Of a stretch of 64,000 nucleotides of DNA, positions 13,031-26,220 are shown piece by piece. The notes beneath the pieces are model-generated. The model worked only from the letters and a program-made list of their open reading frames with translations. It searched no databases and was not told the origin of the DNA. Positions within the stretch are counted from its first letter, which is position 1, and the number at the start of each line of letters is the position of its first letter. Source of the DNA: Ulva prolifera (lineage: Eukaryota; Chlorophyta; Ulvophyceae; Ulvales; Ulvaceae). The DNA is taken from contig CM041198.1 in the NCBI GenBank assembly GCA_023078555.1, forward strand, positions 5,470,354 to 5,534,353, read 5' to 3'. Position numbers and translations under genes: made by a program.

Positions 13031-16000
13031 CTAACCAAACGTAGACATCTTCAGTGTTGGAACGAAAAACTGTTCGTTCCGAGTGCTCACTAGAGTACAG
13101 TCCACCTGGTCTAGTCGCACTCCGTAAGTATAGCCCGCCCCTCCTTGTACGAGTGGCTTCTTCTGTAGCAACGACGGCTTTCTGAGCCTTTCTCCAATGG
13201 ATGTGTCCGTATACCGCACTTCATACCCGTGCAGCGGATCTCCCACAGGCTGCAGTTCATGCATTTCCCCCAGCAGAAAGCGTGTTTTCCGAACAACTCC
13301 ATCTGCTGATGTCTCCTGCCACAAGAAGATATCAGAGATCTTCATCACTGTGTTGATGGCACCTACTCCGCCTTCTGCATTCCCTTGGCCTCCATCTAGC
13401 AGGAATGGCACGTACGCCAAGTAGTCAACTTTTGAAGTCTTGGCCTCGGTGGTCCTCACGAGGAAGTGGCCTCCCTTACACGAAGCCATCTTACTGCGAA
13501 ACAACCGGACGCGTGGTTGCCCGTTGGCACCATTGCCACCCAACAGACCCGGATTCAGCAGGCCTCCCGCCTCGGACCACAATGCCTCGGTGTCTCCAGC
13601 GGCTTTCAGGCTTGTGGCCTGCAGTGCCTGCTTGACCCGTGTGACCTGCATGAAGAGGACCAGGTGCACAACCACGGACGTGCTCGTTGCAATGCAACAA
13701 TGGGCATGTACACGGTGTTTGTGGTACACGGCGTTTGTGGATCAAAATGAAGAGGGTGTATGGTCCTCACCGCGAGATGGTCATCGCTCACATCTTGAAT
13801 GGGCCCAGCGAGCCACTCGTCACCCGCAGTGTCGTCCCGGGCACCTTTTCTGGTGCGTCCTGCAGGGGGGTCGATCTTGTCCAAGAGCGCAGTTGACTGT
13901 GGGCAGCAAGAGGCGATCTTGTCCAGTGCTTGGACAGCCAAGAAGTGATTGGTTCCCACACATTCTGGGTGGCGTGTAGAGCGGTACTTTGTGATTCGTT
14001 TGAAAACCTGCATGCACCTCTCGAGCCACCACTCCGCAGCAAATGCAGTGGGCCCGCAGAGGCGAGCCTGCTCTGCTACGTGTGCCATGCATGTATGCAG
14101 TTGAAATGTCATCAGGTGGTTGGTGTCAAAGTGCTCCTGGACGAGGACGCTGTACTGAAACAGTGCATCTTGGGCAGCATCAATGTGCTCCGGTTGATGT
14201 TGACCTTCTTGATATCGCATGAAGTATACCACTGCAGTGCGGAGATGTCCCCACATCTCCAGAATCCTCTCGTCCACTCCCGCTTCATGCAGGGCATAAG
14301 CGGATACAGTGTCCGCCCAGGTGAGTTTGTCCTCCATCGTCATGTTGGAGCCACTGCATGCGCCAGAATGTTTGGAGATAACGGTCAGAGGTGGTAATGC
14401 TTGGCAATGCCACACGGTGCCAGCGTGCTGGCCTCAATGCATACACCCTGACATGCACACGTACACCTCGCTGCTCAAGCTATTCAGCAGTTGCATCAAG
14501 TGCGCACTGGACGATGTCCGGCAGAGCTGCGGTGAAGCATGTGGTTCCTCGAAGCTCAGCAACTTGCGCTTTTATTGCCTTCCGCGCGTCTCTTGACAGT
14601 ATAATGTCGTTGCCTTGTCGCAGCGGCACCTTGCCACTCCTCGCCATGAGCGCCCAGAAGCCTTTGATCAGGCCATTACAGAAAGCGTGTGCTAGCGGGA
14701 TGCGATGCATAGCCTCTGGCCTGCAGAGCATAGCCCGGTGGTGTACTGCGAGTGACATGCAATAGGCTCACGAAGCACATCAACGCAGTCATGACCGGAC
14801 GCTAACCTGTAGTATGGTAGTCTGCTGAACACACATTTCCCATTACGACCCAATGGCAGGTGTTTCTTGTTGCACTCTTTTTGGAATTTCTCGAACTCAC
14901 TCTCGTACACTGCACGGTGCACATCTCGCCGATGTTGATGATCATGTTGTGTATGCAGTTCTCTTGATTGAATCACCTAGCGATCCTGCTACTTTTCTTG
15001 CACATGAGAGTATCGATGAGTATGGATTAATTGGAACGTACCCTTGGCTTTGTCCTGCACGGTAGCATTTGGCCCAAGGGCAGCCAATTTGTTGTTCAGC
15101 TCCGTCACGTAGATCTCTCTCTCTTTTTCTGTTGCCACCAAGGCAGCTTCCGCGATGAGCTCGTCCAGATCGTCATCAATCAAGAGGAGCTTTGCTGCCT
15201 CTTTGTCAAATGAGCCATCCTCAGCAGAGTATTCGAAGCCTGCATGTGTAGACATGCTGCAAGGTCCGGCTTCAGGCACGATTGGAGCATTTCTTTCAGC
15301 CTTGCATGCACAGCCTCCATACGATGTGGCGTTCAGTACTGTGTCTCCGGGGGACCCATCTTCCGTCGGCTTCCTCTTTGACGCCAACAGCATGCAGCGA
15401 GGGCATGCTGCTGGAGCAGCAATCCCCACCGAATGCCGGAGTTTCGCGGCAAATGGTGTGTCCCCATGTAGTGCCATCAATACTGGAAACCAGTGCTCCA
15501 GCACGACCGGCAACACGACACTCGCTGCCTCTGCAGCTTGATGCATTGCCTGAGACGCGGTGTCAAGTGCAGTTTGTGCCCCGAGTAGCTGAGCACTTGC
15601 AACGTCGTTGTCCGGATCCGCATTTTTGGCAATCACAGCTGCTGCGTGGACAGCCTCCGCCGCTTTCAGAGCTTCTGCTGCTTGATTGGCTGCCACATGG
15701 AATGGGTGCGGGGCGCTCCAAGCCATCGGAATACCGTCAACGTCTGCAAGCATGGGCGCACTTCATGACACCGCGTTCAGCACAGAGTGGTGGAGTCTGA
15801 GTGGGCTGAGCTCGCACTGCCTGTGGTCCGTGATGGGGCGTGGTCACATAGGAAATCAACGGTGTGCTTGAGAATGTGGTCCAGAGTGCCAGGCTCTGTA
15901 GGTCCCTCGATAATGATCAGAGGAGCCACTGCTCGCGCTGTCTGGACAATGTGCATTGGCAAGTCTTCGCACTTGACTGCAATGACAGTGGCAGTCCGTT

Positions 16001-18011
16001 TGCCCCAGTTCAGCAACTGCACTCCGTCACCTCCTATGCTGATGAGCATGGTGAGGACATTGTGCATCATGAGAGCACCCGCGCAGTCGTCATTCAGATT
16101 TTTGAATGCCTGTGATCCGTAATACGTCTGGGGGTCAGCTGTGGTGCGATGCAGCTTGTCTTTGATGCATTGCCTGATCTCAGGGTCCTCCAGGAATTTG
16201 GCCATAGCGCTCTCAATGCCGAGATCCCACATCCTACATTCAACACTATGTTACAGTGCATGCTGCTCCCCTGGAAAAAATTTCATGCAACGGTCGCGGT
16301 GCAGGTGCTCAGGTGGGTGTGCATTGAGTCGTGTCGGGGGTAAACGAACCTTCTCGAGGCCTGCAGGTGACCCGCCGACTTTTTGAACCGCCGTCCATGG
16401 CCACAGTGGGGGCAAATGTCATTCCGGTGTTGCTCCCACTCGCCTTTCTGAATTTTGGCAAAGACGTGGCTACAACTTGACACCGGGCAGATATGGTGCT
16501 CAAATGCGGCTGCTGGTTGAACTCGGTTCGCCTGCTTGAGTTCATGATAGCTCCTGCACTCTCGATACCCGGATGCTAGTAGTGCCCAAGTATGAGGCGC
16601 TGGAAACTAGTCAGCATAGGTGGCAGCATTGTGGTGTCGCTGCCGCTAGGCCTGATGGACGTACTTGGGTCCCAGATATCCCTCTGGCATAACTTGGGCC
16701 ATGAGTTTGCACAATAGATCTGCTCTGTCATCCCGGATGGATCCGGTCTTCACTCGGAACAGGGCGTAGCAAAACTGCTGGACAGTGTATTGACAGCCAG
16801 GGTACAGTGGCTTCTGTAGCAATTCCAGAGGCCAAGCTTCCTTGGTGGCTGCCCCCCCCGCCTCGTCGGCTTCCTCCTCTTCGTCCGCCAAGAGATTCGG
16901 CAAGCCAAGAGCCTGAAAGTATGCTTCTGCGTCATCGGCGTGCTCCTGTAGGTCCGGATCTTCCTCCTCTTCAAGCCCACCCCGGAGATGTAGCATGTCA
17001 TCATCTCCCGGTTTGCACGAGTCGATGCCAGAAAGCTCCTGCAGCGTGCTATATGGTTGGCGGGGAGCCGACCTGCCAGGCATATCTATTGATGGGATGT
17101 TCTCCACGAATTCATGGTAGTATGCAATCCCCTGATGTACCCGCCCCCGACACAAGTAGACATCTCCTGATCCATGCAATGCCACGCTGTAGCATGGAAA
17201 GGCTACAGGTGACGGTTCGTGTTCAGTGAGAACACACATAGACCGGCAAGGTGCTCCACTCAAAGATGCCGGGAGTATCTGTACAGCATGCAGTTATGAT
17301 GACACTGTGGATCCTCACCTGTAAGTAGTCGACCACCCCCTCTGGTACCTCGATTGGCATGGTGCCGGAGTCATCTCCACTGTCAAGGATGCGTTGTAGC
17401 ATCGCAGCAGCAATCTCGTTGACAGGAACGTGTGTCGAGTCCATGGTAGGTTTGTGAGCTTGCTCAGGTGACTGGTCACCTGCAGCGTGAAAAGCTGACC
17501 TTGGCAGTCCTACCGCACGCAAGTCAAAAACTGCGGACCGCATGCCCGTGGCCGAACCGCGGTAAACCACGTGAAAGGCAGGCCTGGGTATCTCACCATG
17601 ACAGTGACCTTCATCGGCATCAGCTCGTGTCTTCTGCAGTGAACATGATTCCGGGCATCCGCTGTGGCAGTGCTGCTGCTGTGGCGAGCTGCAAGGCTGT
17701 TCTTCCAGACGCCGTTTCTTCCCAGCAATACGCGCTTGCCATGCTTCTTCCGCAGCGATAGAAGCCTCATCTTTAGGCACTTGACATGCCACAACACGCC
17801 CGTTATGAATTGTTTGCTTCTGGAAGTGGTACCTCATTCGGTCCCGTGTCCTACAGCGCCCCAAACAGTCCGGGCATTGATCACTACAAGAACGCCAGAC
17901 AGGTGATAATGTGCATTTCGGCAACACATTAGCGGCTAAACACTGTGAAAGCTGTGTCGTGATGTGGATGAAATGTTCGGAGAATGCCGCTCCAATGTGT
18001 GTGAGCTGCAC
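13031..18011 (-). CDS. tnp2/DUF4218-like transposase gene, copy 2, about nine exons
   Basis: Minus-strand spliced gene with the full domain series. About 18011-17319: a Cys/His finger (CPDCLGRC...HF) and a basic region, ending DYLQ before a GTGAGG donor. About 17190-16646: acidic stretch, then QYTVQQFCYALFRVKTGS. About 16490-16370: CSHVFAKIQ...CPHCG ribbon. About 16232-15800: IGGDGVQLLNWGK and IIIEGPTEPGTLDHILKHT. About 15753-15020: GDTPFAAKLRH...CPRCML. About 14758-14480: LAHAFCNGLIKGFWALM. About 14330-13606: AVVYFMRYQEGQHQPEHIDAAQ and the DUF4218-like WWLERCMQVFKRITKYRST. About 13660-13031: C-terminal BAH-like module ending FVPTLKMSTFG before the stop. Every block aligns with copy 3, and no internal stop forces inactivation, though some joints are unresolved. 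It presumably catalyses cut-and-paste transposition. Confidence 0.65.
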
Positions 18012-18641
18012 ACTTTACGTCCTCGTGTGACCGGAATGTGCCTTGTGCTAGGAACGGTCGACGCGCTTCCAATGTTGCAGATGTACACTCTGGCATGACG
18101 AGTGGCCGAACTGTCCTCGATGTACGTTGGAGTGTGCACGCGAGTACAAGAGATGTGCATTATGGCGTATGCACGTGGACCGGAAAGATGTGCTTGTCGA
18201 GTACAGCTCGCGCATGGCGTGTACACCTTCATAAAAACCAGGCATCATTGACACATTCCAAGCACTCTTCATCCGAACGTGTACTCGCCGGTTGCAGGCA
18301 TCGTGTACTGTTGCGGGGCGATGATGTACACGCGGTGTACACGACTAGCAGTATCATGAATTAATAATAATTCGGTTCCACGGTGCGTCGGCAGGCCTGT
18401 TTACATCATCAATATCATATCATAGCTTATTCTTATGTTTAGCAAAGCATCGTGGTTCACAGCATGATCCACTGTTGCACTAAGCTTAAGCAACAGCCAC
18501 CAGATGGCTGATCCCTCCTTCAAGGTGCCTACTCTATGGCCTATGAAGCTCGTCGTAGAGAGATATCTTCTTCTCCATTAGACGGACCATGGTCGCCTGC
18601 AGATGTAAGAGCGGTGACTGCACCTGACAGCTGTATTCAGA

Positions 18642-21278
18642 TTATGTGGCAAGATACAGTTCACACATCCAAGGCGACACGTAGTTCACACTCAGGTCAG
18701 GACAGACCTGGAGCTCTGTGATCTTTTCCTGAGCTATACGGATCTTGGGTTGGGTGTAGTTGCGTTTACCAGCGCCTGGCTGCTTGAGTTCAAGGATGAG
18801 AGCTTCTTGCTCTTGGATTAGCCGATTGGTAGCTTCGATGTCATGGTTCAGTCTAGCTATCTCACTTTCAGTGTACGACTTCCCATACGTTCGCTCACTA
18901 TTTGGACCAGTTGAGCTGATCTGCATACGGTCTCGCACAGTATTTAGCCTGCCTATAGGCTGTGTGTGGTTCCGGTGTAGTGACACTGCAGTTGTATCGG
19001 GGCAAAGGTACATGCGGTCTTGCTCACCTGAACCTCGGGTGACTTGAGTGTAGCATCTTGATTTTCTGGCTCCATGGTGCTCAAAGGCAGTCCGAGTAGA
19101 TCGTCCTCAGCCATGCCCATCATTCTCACTGCGTTATCGATTGCTACTTCTGTTACACCCGCATGTGCGAACGTATGGGTTGCTGCTGCCCGGTCGTTCT
19201 GGTGCAGCTCTGGCTGCTCTGTAGCTGGGTGGGCTAGCTGCTCACAGAACTGGGCTGGGGAGACATAAGACTTCTCGGGGAGGGGGTGTGGTGAGCCCCA
19301 GGCCTGCAGTAACAAGTCAACTGAGCTCAGCTGTGTATTGGGATGGCGATAGATACAAGGCACTTTGCCTGCAGCTGAGATGCGGGCACCTGCATTGCTG
19401 GCAGTCTGCTTTGATTCCATGCCGTGTTATGACTCGCCAAGTAACTTCCTTCAAAGTCGTTGCTGATATCAATGCCTAGTTCTGGACCTGCACTGTCAGG
19501 CTGTGGTCTCTTGCTGCCCACCTCGACAGGTTCCATTGGCCTCACGTTTGCTGTTGCGGGTGTTAATCCCATGAAACGGATTGTTCTTGATATGTCCTTC
19601 TCTTCAACCACTGCTCTTGAGTTGTTGTGCAACGCCTGCAGGTTCTCAAGACATCATGCAAATTCCTAGTGCTCCATGAGAGCCAGTTACGACGTCAATT
19701 GCAGTGGTGAACACTGTGACTGCACGATGGTGGCGGATGGATCATACCGTTGACATGTTGCCTGCAACGCCTGGGGGTAACTGCAGATTTGTGGCAGTTC
19801 GCACTGCCCCGTCTGTAGCTCCTTCTGCATGGTTCCACTTCGGCTTCTCTGTTGTCTGTCCACTTCGTTCTAAGTCGTGCCTCGGACTTGGAGACAGAGG
19901 GGTGACTTCAAACTTGGGCAAGAAAATGTTCTTGGGCTCATCAGGGCGCCATGGCGGGTAGTGTCCATCGTCGAGTGCCCACTCTAGTCTAGTCTTGCTC
20001 ACTCGGCCTGGTGCTTCGGCAGTCCCTCCACAGGCTCTGACCTGTATCATGATCGGCCCGATCATGGCGTCTAGTAGTATCAGAGTCAGCTGTGTAACAT
20101 GCCCGATACAAGCTCTCTGTGTTGCGACTATGAGCACACGTTCCTACGGATCACCAGCCGGTTGACACGTGCACAGCTGAATTCAGCAGTTTAATTGCGG
20201 ACTCACCATCTTCCGGTCAAACTGCATGTGCAGTTCCGTCAAGTCTTTGCCTTGTCCCTTAGCCTCAGATGCTGCCTTTGGATCAGCCAGCAAAACTTTG
20301 GTGAACTTCCGGATGCTGACGTTGTTGTTGCCCATGCGATCGAATACGACCGTCCTGCAAGGAACGGGTCATCGGACGATGTAAACACCTAGGCACATAC
20401 ACTCTGCAGCTGTATAGCTGCTGAACGGCAGACACTGGCGAGGCCGTACTCCGCGAGTTTTTTGTCGCCTGTCTGCGATGTTGTGTAGGACTTCATCATT
20501 GCGGCCCACGCGACGGTCAAGTTCAAGATCTTCCGCCCTGCGTCCTTCTCTTCGTCTGTTGCGCCGTCTGCGATTGCCTGCAATGTCCGAATGCACCGTC
20601 GGGTGATCAATCACACGGGCCGGACTGGCCACTCCGACACTTCACATGGTAGTGTAGTGTTAGCCACACCTTCGGCGCGAACCCCTTCAGTGCTGTGATT
20701 GGTGTAGTTTGAAGCCAGCATCCATCAGGCGTGAGTTTGGGATCAAGCACCTTTTTTACCTTGGGGCACTTTCGATGTGCCTCGGGTAGGGCATTCAACG
20801 TTTCCCGAAGCTTAGCGCACATGTGAATACCACCACGCAGTTTCTCACCTTTGGTATCCACGGTCCTTGCGGTAGTGCCGTCGCTGACACATGACCGGCT
20901 AACCAGCTCATTGACACGGCTGGTCGTCGGCGGACTGGGCATCGTCAGGCTGGATACCGTCCAGATGTTGCCGGGCAGCTCCGGCGCGACTGGATCGGCT
21001 CCCTCGGGCAGATTTAACGTGTCACGCAGCAATGCGCAAAATGCGTCGCCTGTGTAAATGGCACTAGTCCCGCTGGGAGCCTTCGGACCCGCGGGAGCCA
21101 CTCGGAATTTGTGTCGTTTCCATTCCAGTCCATCACTTTCATGGGGTACGTGTACACCACAGTTGACAAGTAACGTCAACATGAAAGAGCCCTGTTGAGG
21201 TTCTTTGGTGTGACTGATGCTAAAGTCCTGGACGTGTTTACGATCACCATCAAAGGATTTCAGAGTTACGGTCACCAT
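18642..21278 (-). CDS. gene X, unidentified multi-exon gene between two transposase copies
   Basis: Exons run from an ATG at 21278 (MVTVTLKSFDGDRKHVQDF) to about 20640. They continue with about 20610-20400 (TLQAIADGATDEEKDAGRK), about 20370-20205 (MGNNNVSIRKFTKVLLADP, then a GTGAGT donor), about 20110-19780 (DGHYPPWRPDEPKNIFLPKF) and 19632-19440. The end is 19420-19060 and a coiled-coil-like segment at 18960-18680 (ESEIARLNHDIEATNRLIQE). Open frames keep protein-like composition between plausible GT-AG sites. I recognise no domain. It lies 630 bp upstream of copy 2 on the same strand and is divergent from copy 3, with about 370 bp between the two ATGs. Two-gene CACTA elements pair a tnp2 transposase with a DNA-binding partner, so it may be such an accessory protein. 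That is inference from position only. Confidence 0.5.
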
Positions 21279-21648
21279 GACTGCTACGTCTACAGGTAAT
21301 GTGGCACAGGACCACTGCAATTGGCTGGACCTTGGCGGCTGGTGTGCAGTATGATTCAAGCTGGTGTTCGGGCGCCTCAGATACCCCGAGGTTGATGGCG
21401 TTTGTAATCAGACACCGCGGACATGGCGACAAGTGACCGGGTACCCTCGAGACTACACGGCGCTGCATGCGACCACATGTCCGCGAAGCGTGTGATCGTT
21501 CGCCGCCATAGAACATCGCTTAATGTGGAACTCACTCTAAATCCAGCTGAGTTGTATGTTGTGCGCCATTGTCCGTTTCGATTGCAATCAGCCGCAGCAA
21601 CCTGGCTGCAGTACTAGTACACATTCACACACGGTGGGTTGCATCACT

Positions 21649-24600
21649 ATGGACGCCGATCACGTAGATCCAGCACCGGGAGCCAAACGAGTTAGGCGGA
21701 CAAATGATGCTATAGATGCTGTCCTGTCTGAGAAGGGCATTTTCAGTGATCCTTGTGATGATGGCACTCAAAGGTACAGATGTGAGCACTGTCAGGCTAC
21801 TTTCGGTCCAGACAGGAAGGCGTATGCGTCGTGGCATGATTGCCCTTCCCTGAAGCCTGTCCCACAGGACAATCAGGCCGATGGTGGCGGTGTTTTCGGC
21901 AGTGAATACATGGAATCTCCTTTGGAGTGGCCTGTACATGTGGATCGGGAGGCTGGGTGCCTGCCACTCCTCATACCAGAATGCACAGAAGACTGGGCCG
22001 CAACTCTGCAGCCCAGTACTCCCGAGTACTACACCACAAGCGAGGCCGACTTGATAGCGGCGGGAAGAGAAAGCGCTGTTGAAGCTGAGTACGAGGTGTG
22101 ACAGCTGTTGCATGACCATGAGTGGAACGTATGCTTGCCCGTTAACGGTGGTATAGATGAATACGGCATCCTGCATTTTGTATACGTATACGAATGCTAT
22201 AGTACTGCAGGCACGTGTACAATAGCTATTAAAATTTCCACTATTGGACACGTGCCTGTTAATGCAGGAGCTGATCGGTCATCACGACTGGAGAGCTAGG
22301 GGTGGCCTGGAGGGGCTGGATACAGACGACGAGGATGAGCCTGATCAGGAGGGAGCAGCGATTGGGGCTGCAGTGGATGCACCTCATGCTGCACTAGCTC
22401 GCGCCATCGCAGGCGGGCCTGTGCCTGGTCAAGAACTACATGAGGCAGCTGCCCAACAAGGCGTGTACGAACCAGTGCCGGTCAGTGTACACCTTGCTCC
22501 AAGCCAAAGGAGAGTGCAGCAACCGGCGCTGGAAGCCGAGCCAGGACGTCGTTTAAAGAAGGGTACAGGGGCCTGGCTGTGTGAGCACCGGGGTGACCCC
22601 ATTGCCCCGGGGCATACTGTCACAGTCGTACAGGCCTGTTATTGGTTGGCATCGATGAAGAATGATCACAGGGTCACCGACACTGTGATCGACCAGTTCT
22701 GTGCAATGATGCACCACCTCATCTTGCCAGCGGACAACCTGTACCCTGCATCGTACCATATGGTCAAGGCTGTATTGGATGTTGAATCCAGCAAGGCGTG
22801 TACTAGGCACATATGCGACAAGTGCTGGACCGTGTTCCCAGATATGCACTCTGCTCTTTACCCTGGAAATGCAGATGCAGTGTGTGCAGCTGAAGGTTGT
22901 GGCAACCGCCGCTTCGATGTGTCCGACACTGGAGTGGTTTTGCCGAAGCGGAATATCTACTGTTTTGATGTGCGATCAACCGTCCTGGACCTCTTGGATC
23001 CCATCCTGGAGGACCTTGACACCTATCGGGAACAGCGTGAACAGGCTTACAAAGACCCGGCATCTTATTTCAGGAGCCCCGCTGGTCAGTATGTCGACGC
23101 TGCTATTGGCCACAAATTGAGTGCTCCGTCGGAAGACGAAATTGTAATCCCTTTCACTATGGGTATGCTCCCTATGGCGACGCCTGCGGGTGGAGACTAG
23201 CTATATACAGGCAGCTGCAGCACTATCCGATCAATGCTGCACATGCAGGGGGTGATGGCGTCCAGATCTACACCAACAAGGTGTACGGTACGCTGGCCTG
23301 TGGACTGAAGTTGACAGATGCACCAGAAGGGTTGCAAGCCAAGAATATCACATGGTCTCCTGTGAGCGTCGTGCAAGGCCCTACCGAGCCGGGGTCCTAC
23401 CACGATGTCATGGGCCCTATCTTGGAGTTTTTTGAGAAGCATGACCCAGGTGTGACCTTAGCAATACTGCCATCCACACCACACCAAGTCCCTGCACAGC
23501 ACCGGGGCCTCCGGACAGGATGGAACTCACGGCTGAGATCGCGACAGCTGCAGGCCGCCCAGGGTCCACTCCGCTCTGGGTTAATGTGGGTGGTCCAAGG
23601 CTGCTGAAGGTCTGGCCTGTATTGGTATCAGCAGAAGGAGACATCCCGTTCATGACGAAATTAACAGGAGGTTTACATCATACGGCCGGAAATGCTTGCT
23701 TTGCGTGTGCATTTTCAGGGGCGCACAACCACGAAGCCAACACAGTCCGGTGTGTTCTTGTGGCCATGGCCATGCATGGCCATGCATCCAACAATTGCCA
23801 GTTAACTTCCCACATGTGCTGCTCCACGACGTGTATGTCTTGCCAAGTGCACCATCCAAACCGGAGTGCCTGCATATGCAGGTGGATGGGGTTTGATGCA
23901 GATGTAACACAAAGAGTGCCGTGTTATGCCGCTGCTGGCAGCTGTGCAGCCTTCGCGGGCCAAACTATGCACCCTCTAGAGCAGATAGGTGTAGACCGCT
24001 CAGGGGAAAAACCCCGCATGCCACTTGGCTACCTACAGAAGGATGATGGGCGCTTCCTCGCCAGGACAGCCTTCACAGATCCCATCGCTGTGGGATCAGA
24101 TACGTGGCTGTCAGACAATGTGCTGAAGTACAGCGCTACCGAGATCCTCTTACGAGGCAAGAAGGCCAAACTCCTCCAGGACCAGGTGTTGCATCCAACA
24201 CTCAAAGCAGTGGAGGATATGGACCAAAACCAGCGCACTGAATGGGTCAATCAGCAGCAGAAGGATCTGGGTGCTCGGGGAGAGCCCATGTTCCAGACGC
24301 TGTCGTACGTGAAGTGAGTCCCTCCATCTGATGTTCCTGTGTGCTGCCAACCGGAAGCAGGTTCCAGCAGCTGCGCTATCTCACTGACTGGATCCGGATG
24401 TGCTTGCAGCCCATGTCACTTCTTTCGGTACGGCATCGCACACCTCTTCTTGCTTGGCATCCTGAAGGACTTCTGGAGGATGTGGCTGGGGAAAGTGTCT
24501 GGAAAGGGGTGCGTCCTCCCTACCTACATCCGGACGCATCTCACCAAGAAAGGAGAAGACATTCTTACTACCGAGCTTTTCGGGAAGCCATACACTGATC

Positions 24601-26152
24601 TAATTCGGTGTGTGACCACCTTCGTGGCCGTGCTTGCATAAAAAATTGTGCCTGGTGGGATTAGCCCTACACAACTAATGTGGCTGCCTCGTGTTGCAGG
24701 TACCGAGGCCTCTGGATGATGGAAGAGTGGCTTGCTTTCACCGAGACATTTTCTATGTTCCTACTGAACGATCTACCATGGAAACGGGAGCACCTCCACC
24801 TGAAAAAGGTATTTGACGAGCAGTGGTCACTACTACGGTCATCTGTGCTTTACTTCATGAAGTGGCATGCTGGTCAACACACTGAAGAGCGCCTAGTACA
24901 GGCTCAAAAAGATCTTCTGGAATATGGGAGACTTGCTGAACAGGTGCTTGTCATCCTTGAACACACGTTAGGGATGTTCAAATTCACACATACAAGTCAT
25001 TGTGACCACGAATGTGCCATCATGCAGCTGGCATTACAAGTCTGCATATGCGTGCAGATTTTCGGTGGGAAGTACATAACCACCTTCAAGCTGCACCTGG
25101 CTGCCATGCACTTGGCGGATCAGGTGAGGGCTTGCGGACCAGGATACACCTGGACCGAGTTCTGGGTGGAGCGCATGGTCCAACTTGTGAAGAGGATGGT
25201 GAAGTACCGCAGCACCGCCTACCCCGAGTTGTTGTTTGTGCATGACTGGCTACTGACGCTGGCGTGCCGCCGGGTCAAGTTGTCCCCAGATGGTTGTCAC
25301 TGTGTGTCCTTGTACGAGGCATTGCGGGCCGTAAAGAAGCGCCGCCTGCTATCTCGTGATGAACCCCTCCCGGGGCAGGCGTTGCTGCTAGGTGCACCAA
25401 AGAAGGCTGAAGACGCCGAAAAGGCGCAGGTGCTGCACATCCCTCCAATGAGTGCCACAGACGAAGACATTGTACTGCAAGGTCTGCCACAACTTCTGTT
25501 CGAGGACACAACCCTCCTGGTAGACGGGTGGCCCGTGTTCAAAGACAATGCGGAGGACCAGCGGCCAGGGCTTATTTTGCATGAACTTGGGCTTCAGGGT
25601 CCCCTTGGGGCCGGCAAGGAAGGGGTGAAGGTGGTGCTTCAAAAATTCACACGGGCAGACCTCACCACCGGGGACACTGTGAGCAGTGTACAGTGCAACT
25701 CACAACGACGGAAGAACAATCAATGGTTCCTCATTCAGTATTCCGTGGAGCATGCAGATGGCCGCAAGGAGAGGAAGGTTTACGTGGGTCAATTTTTGTA
25801 TTTTGTGCATGCTGCGTTTACATGCAACATGCTGCCCGAGGGAGCAACACGGGCGGGAAGTGATCGTCACCATCCATCTGATTTGAGGCTGGGGGTGGCC
25901 AATTTGTACAGTAGTGAGGACCAGCACGGTCCGGGGGTCAGGGCTGCAGACCCGGAAATAGGCAGACTGCATGAATTTGTGAAAGTGGCCAGGTTGGACC
26001 CCTCCCGAGCCGGCAGCACGTTCGAGGGCGTGTTTGTGTTGGATTTGAGAACAATAGACTCACAGGTGGTCCCGACCCGTGAGAGGGACGACACCCGGTA
26101 TTTCTGTGTGTCTTCAAAATTGTCTGGTAGGTATGCCGGTGTAAAACGGTAG
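21649..26152 (+). CDS. tnp2/DUF4218-like transposase gene, copy 3, apparently complete
   Basis: Proposed exons are 21649-22095, 22268-23162, 23249-23449, 23500 to about 24313, about 24412-24608, about 24702-24942 and about 25058-26152; the first four joints keep phase. Domains in order: Cys-rich finger (CEHCQATFGP); acidic linker; GTGAWLCEHRGDPIAPGHT; ASYHMVKAVL; CDKCWTVF...CAAEGC ribbon; TMGGDGVQIYTNKVYGT created by splicing; VVQGPTEPGSYHDVMGPIL; EGDIPFMTKLTGG with CFAC; GIAHLFLLGILKDFWRMW; LYFMKWHAGQHTEERL; DUF4218-like FWVERMVQLVKRMVKYRST; C-terminal BAH-like module. This matches tnp2-type transposases of CACTA or KDZ DNA transposons. No internal stop was seen in the exons, so it may be recently active. 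I could not find convincing terminal inverted repeats or a target duplication. Confidence 0.7.
22205..22267 (+). repeat. hairpin spanning the 3' end of intron 1 of transposase copy 3
   Basis: Arms 22205-22225 and 22241-22267 are complementary around the core GGCACGTGT/ACACGTGCC, with one mismatch and a six-base bulge. The loop is 15 bp. The right arm ends exactly at the AG of the proposed acceptor, so the fold would bury the splice site. It may be coincidental or regulatory. Confidence 0.5.
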
Positions 26153-26220
26153 TGTATGAAGCAGAAATTTACACTTGTTCAGGGGCTGACACCAACAGTC
26201 CAGTTTTTCACACCCACTGT

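Noticed and set aside
21640-26160. CACTA-type terminal repeats (cactatgg at 21645, tagtg at 26150)
   Set aside because: These five-base matches overlap the start and stop codons of the transposase gene and are expected by chance. True ends must lie outside the coding region.
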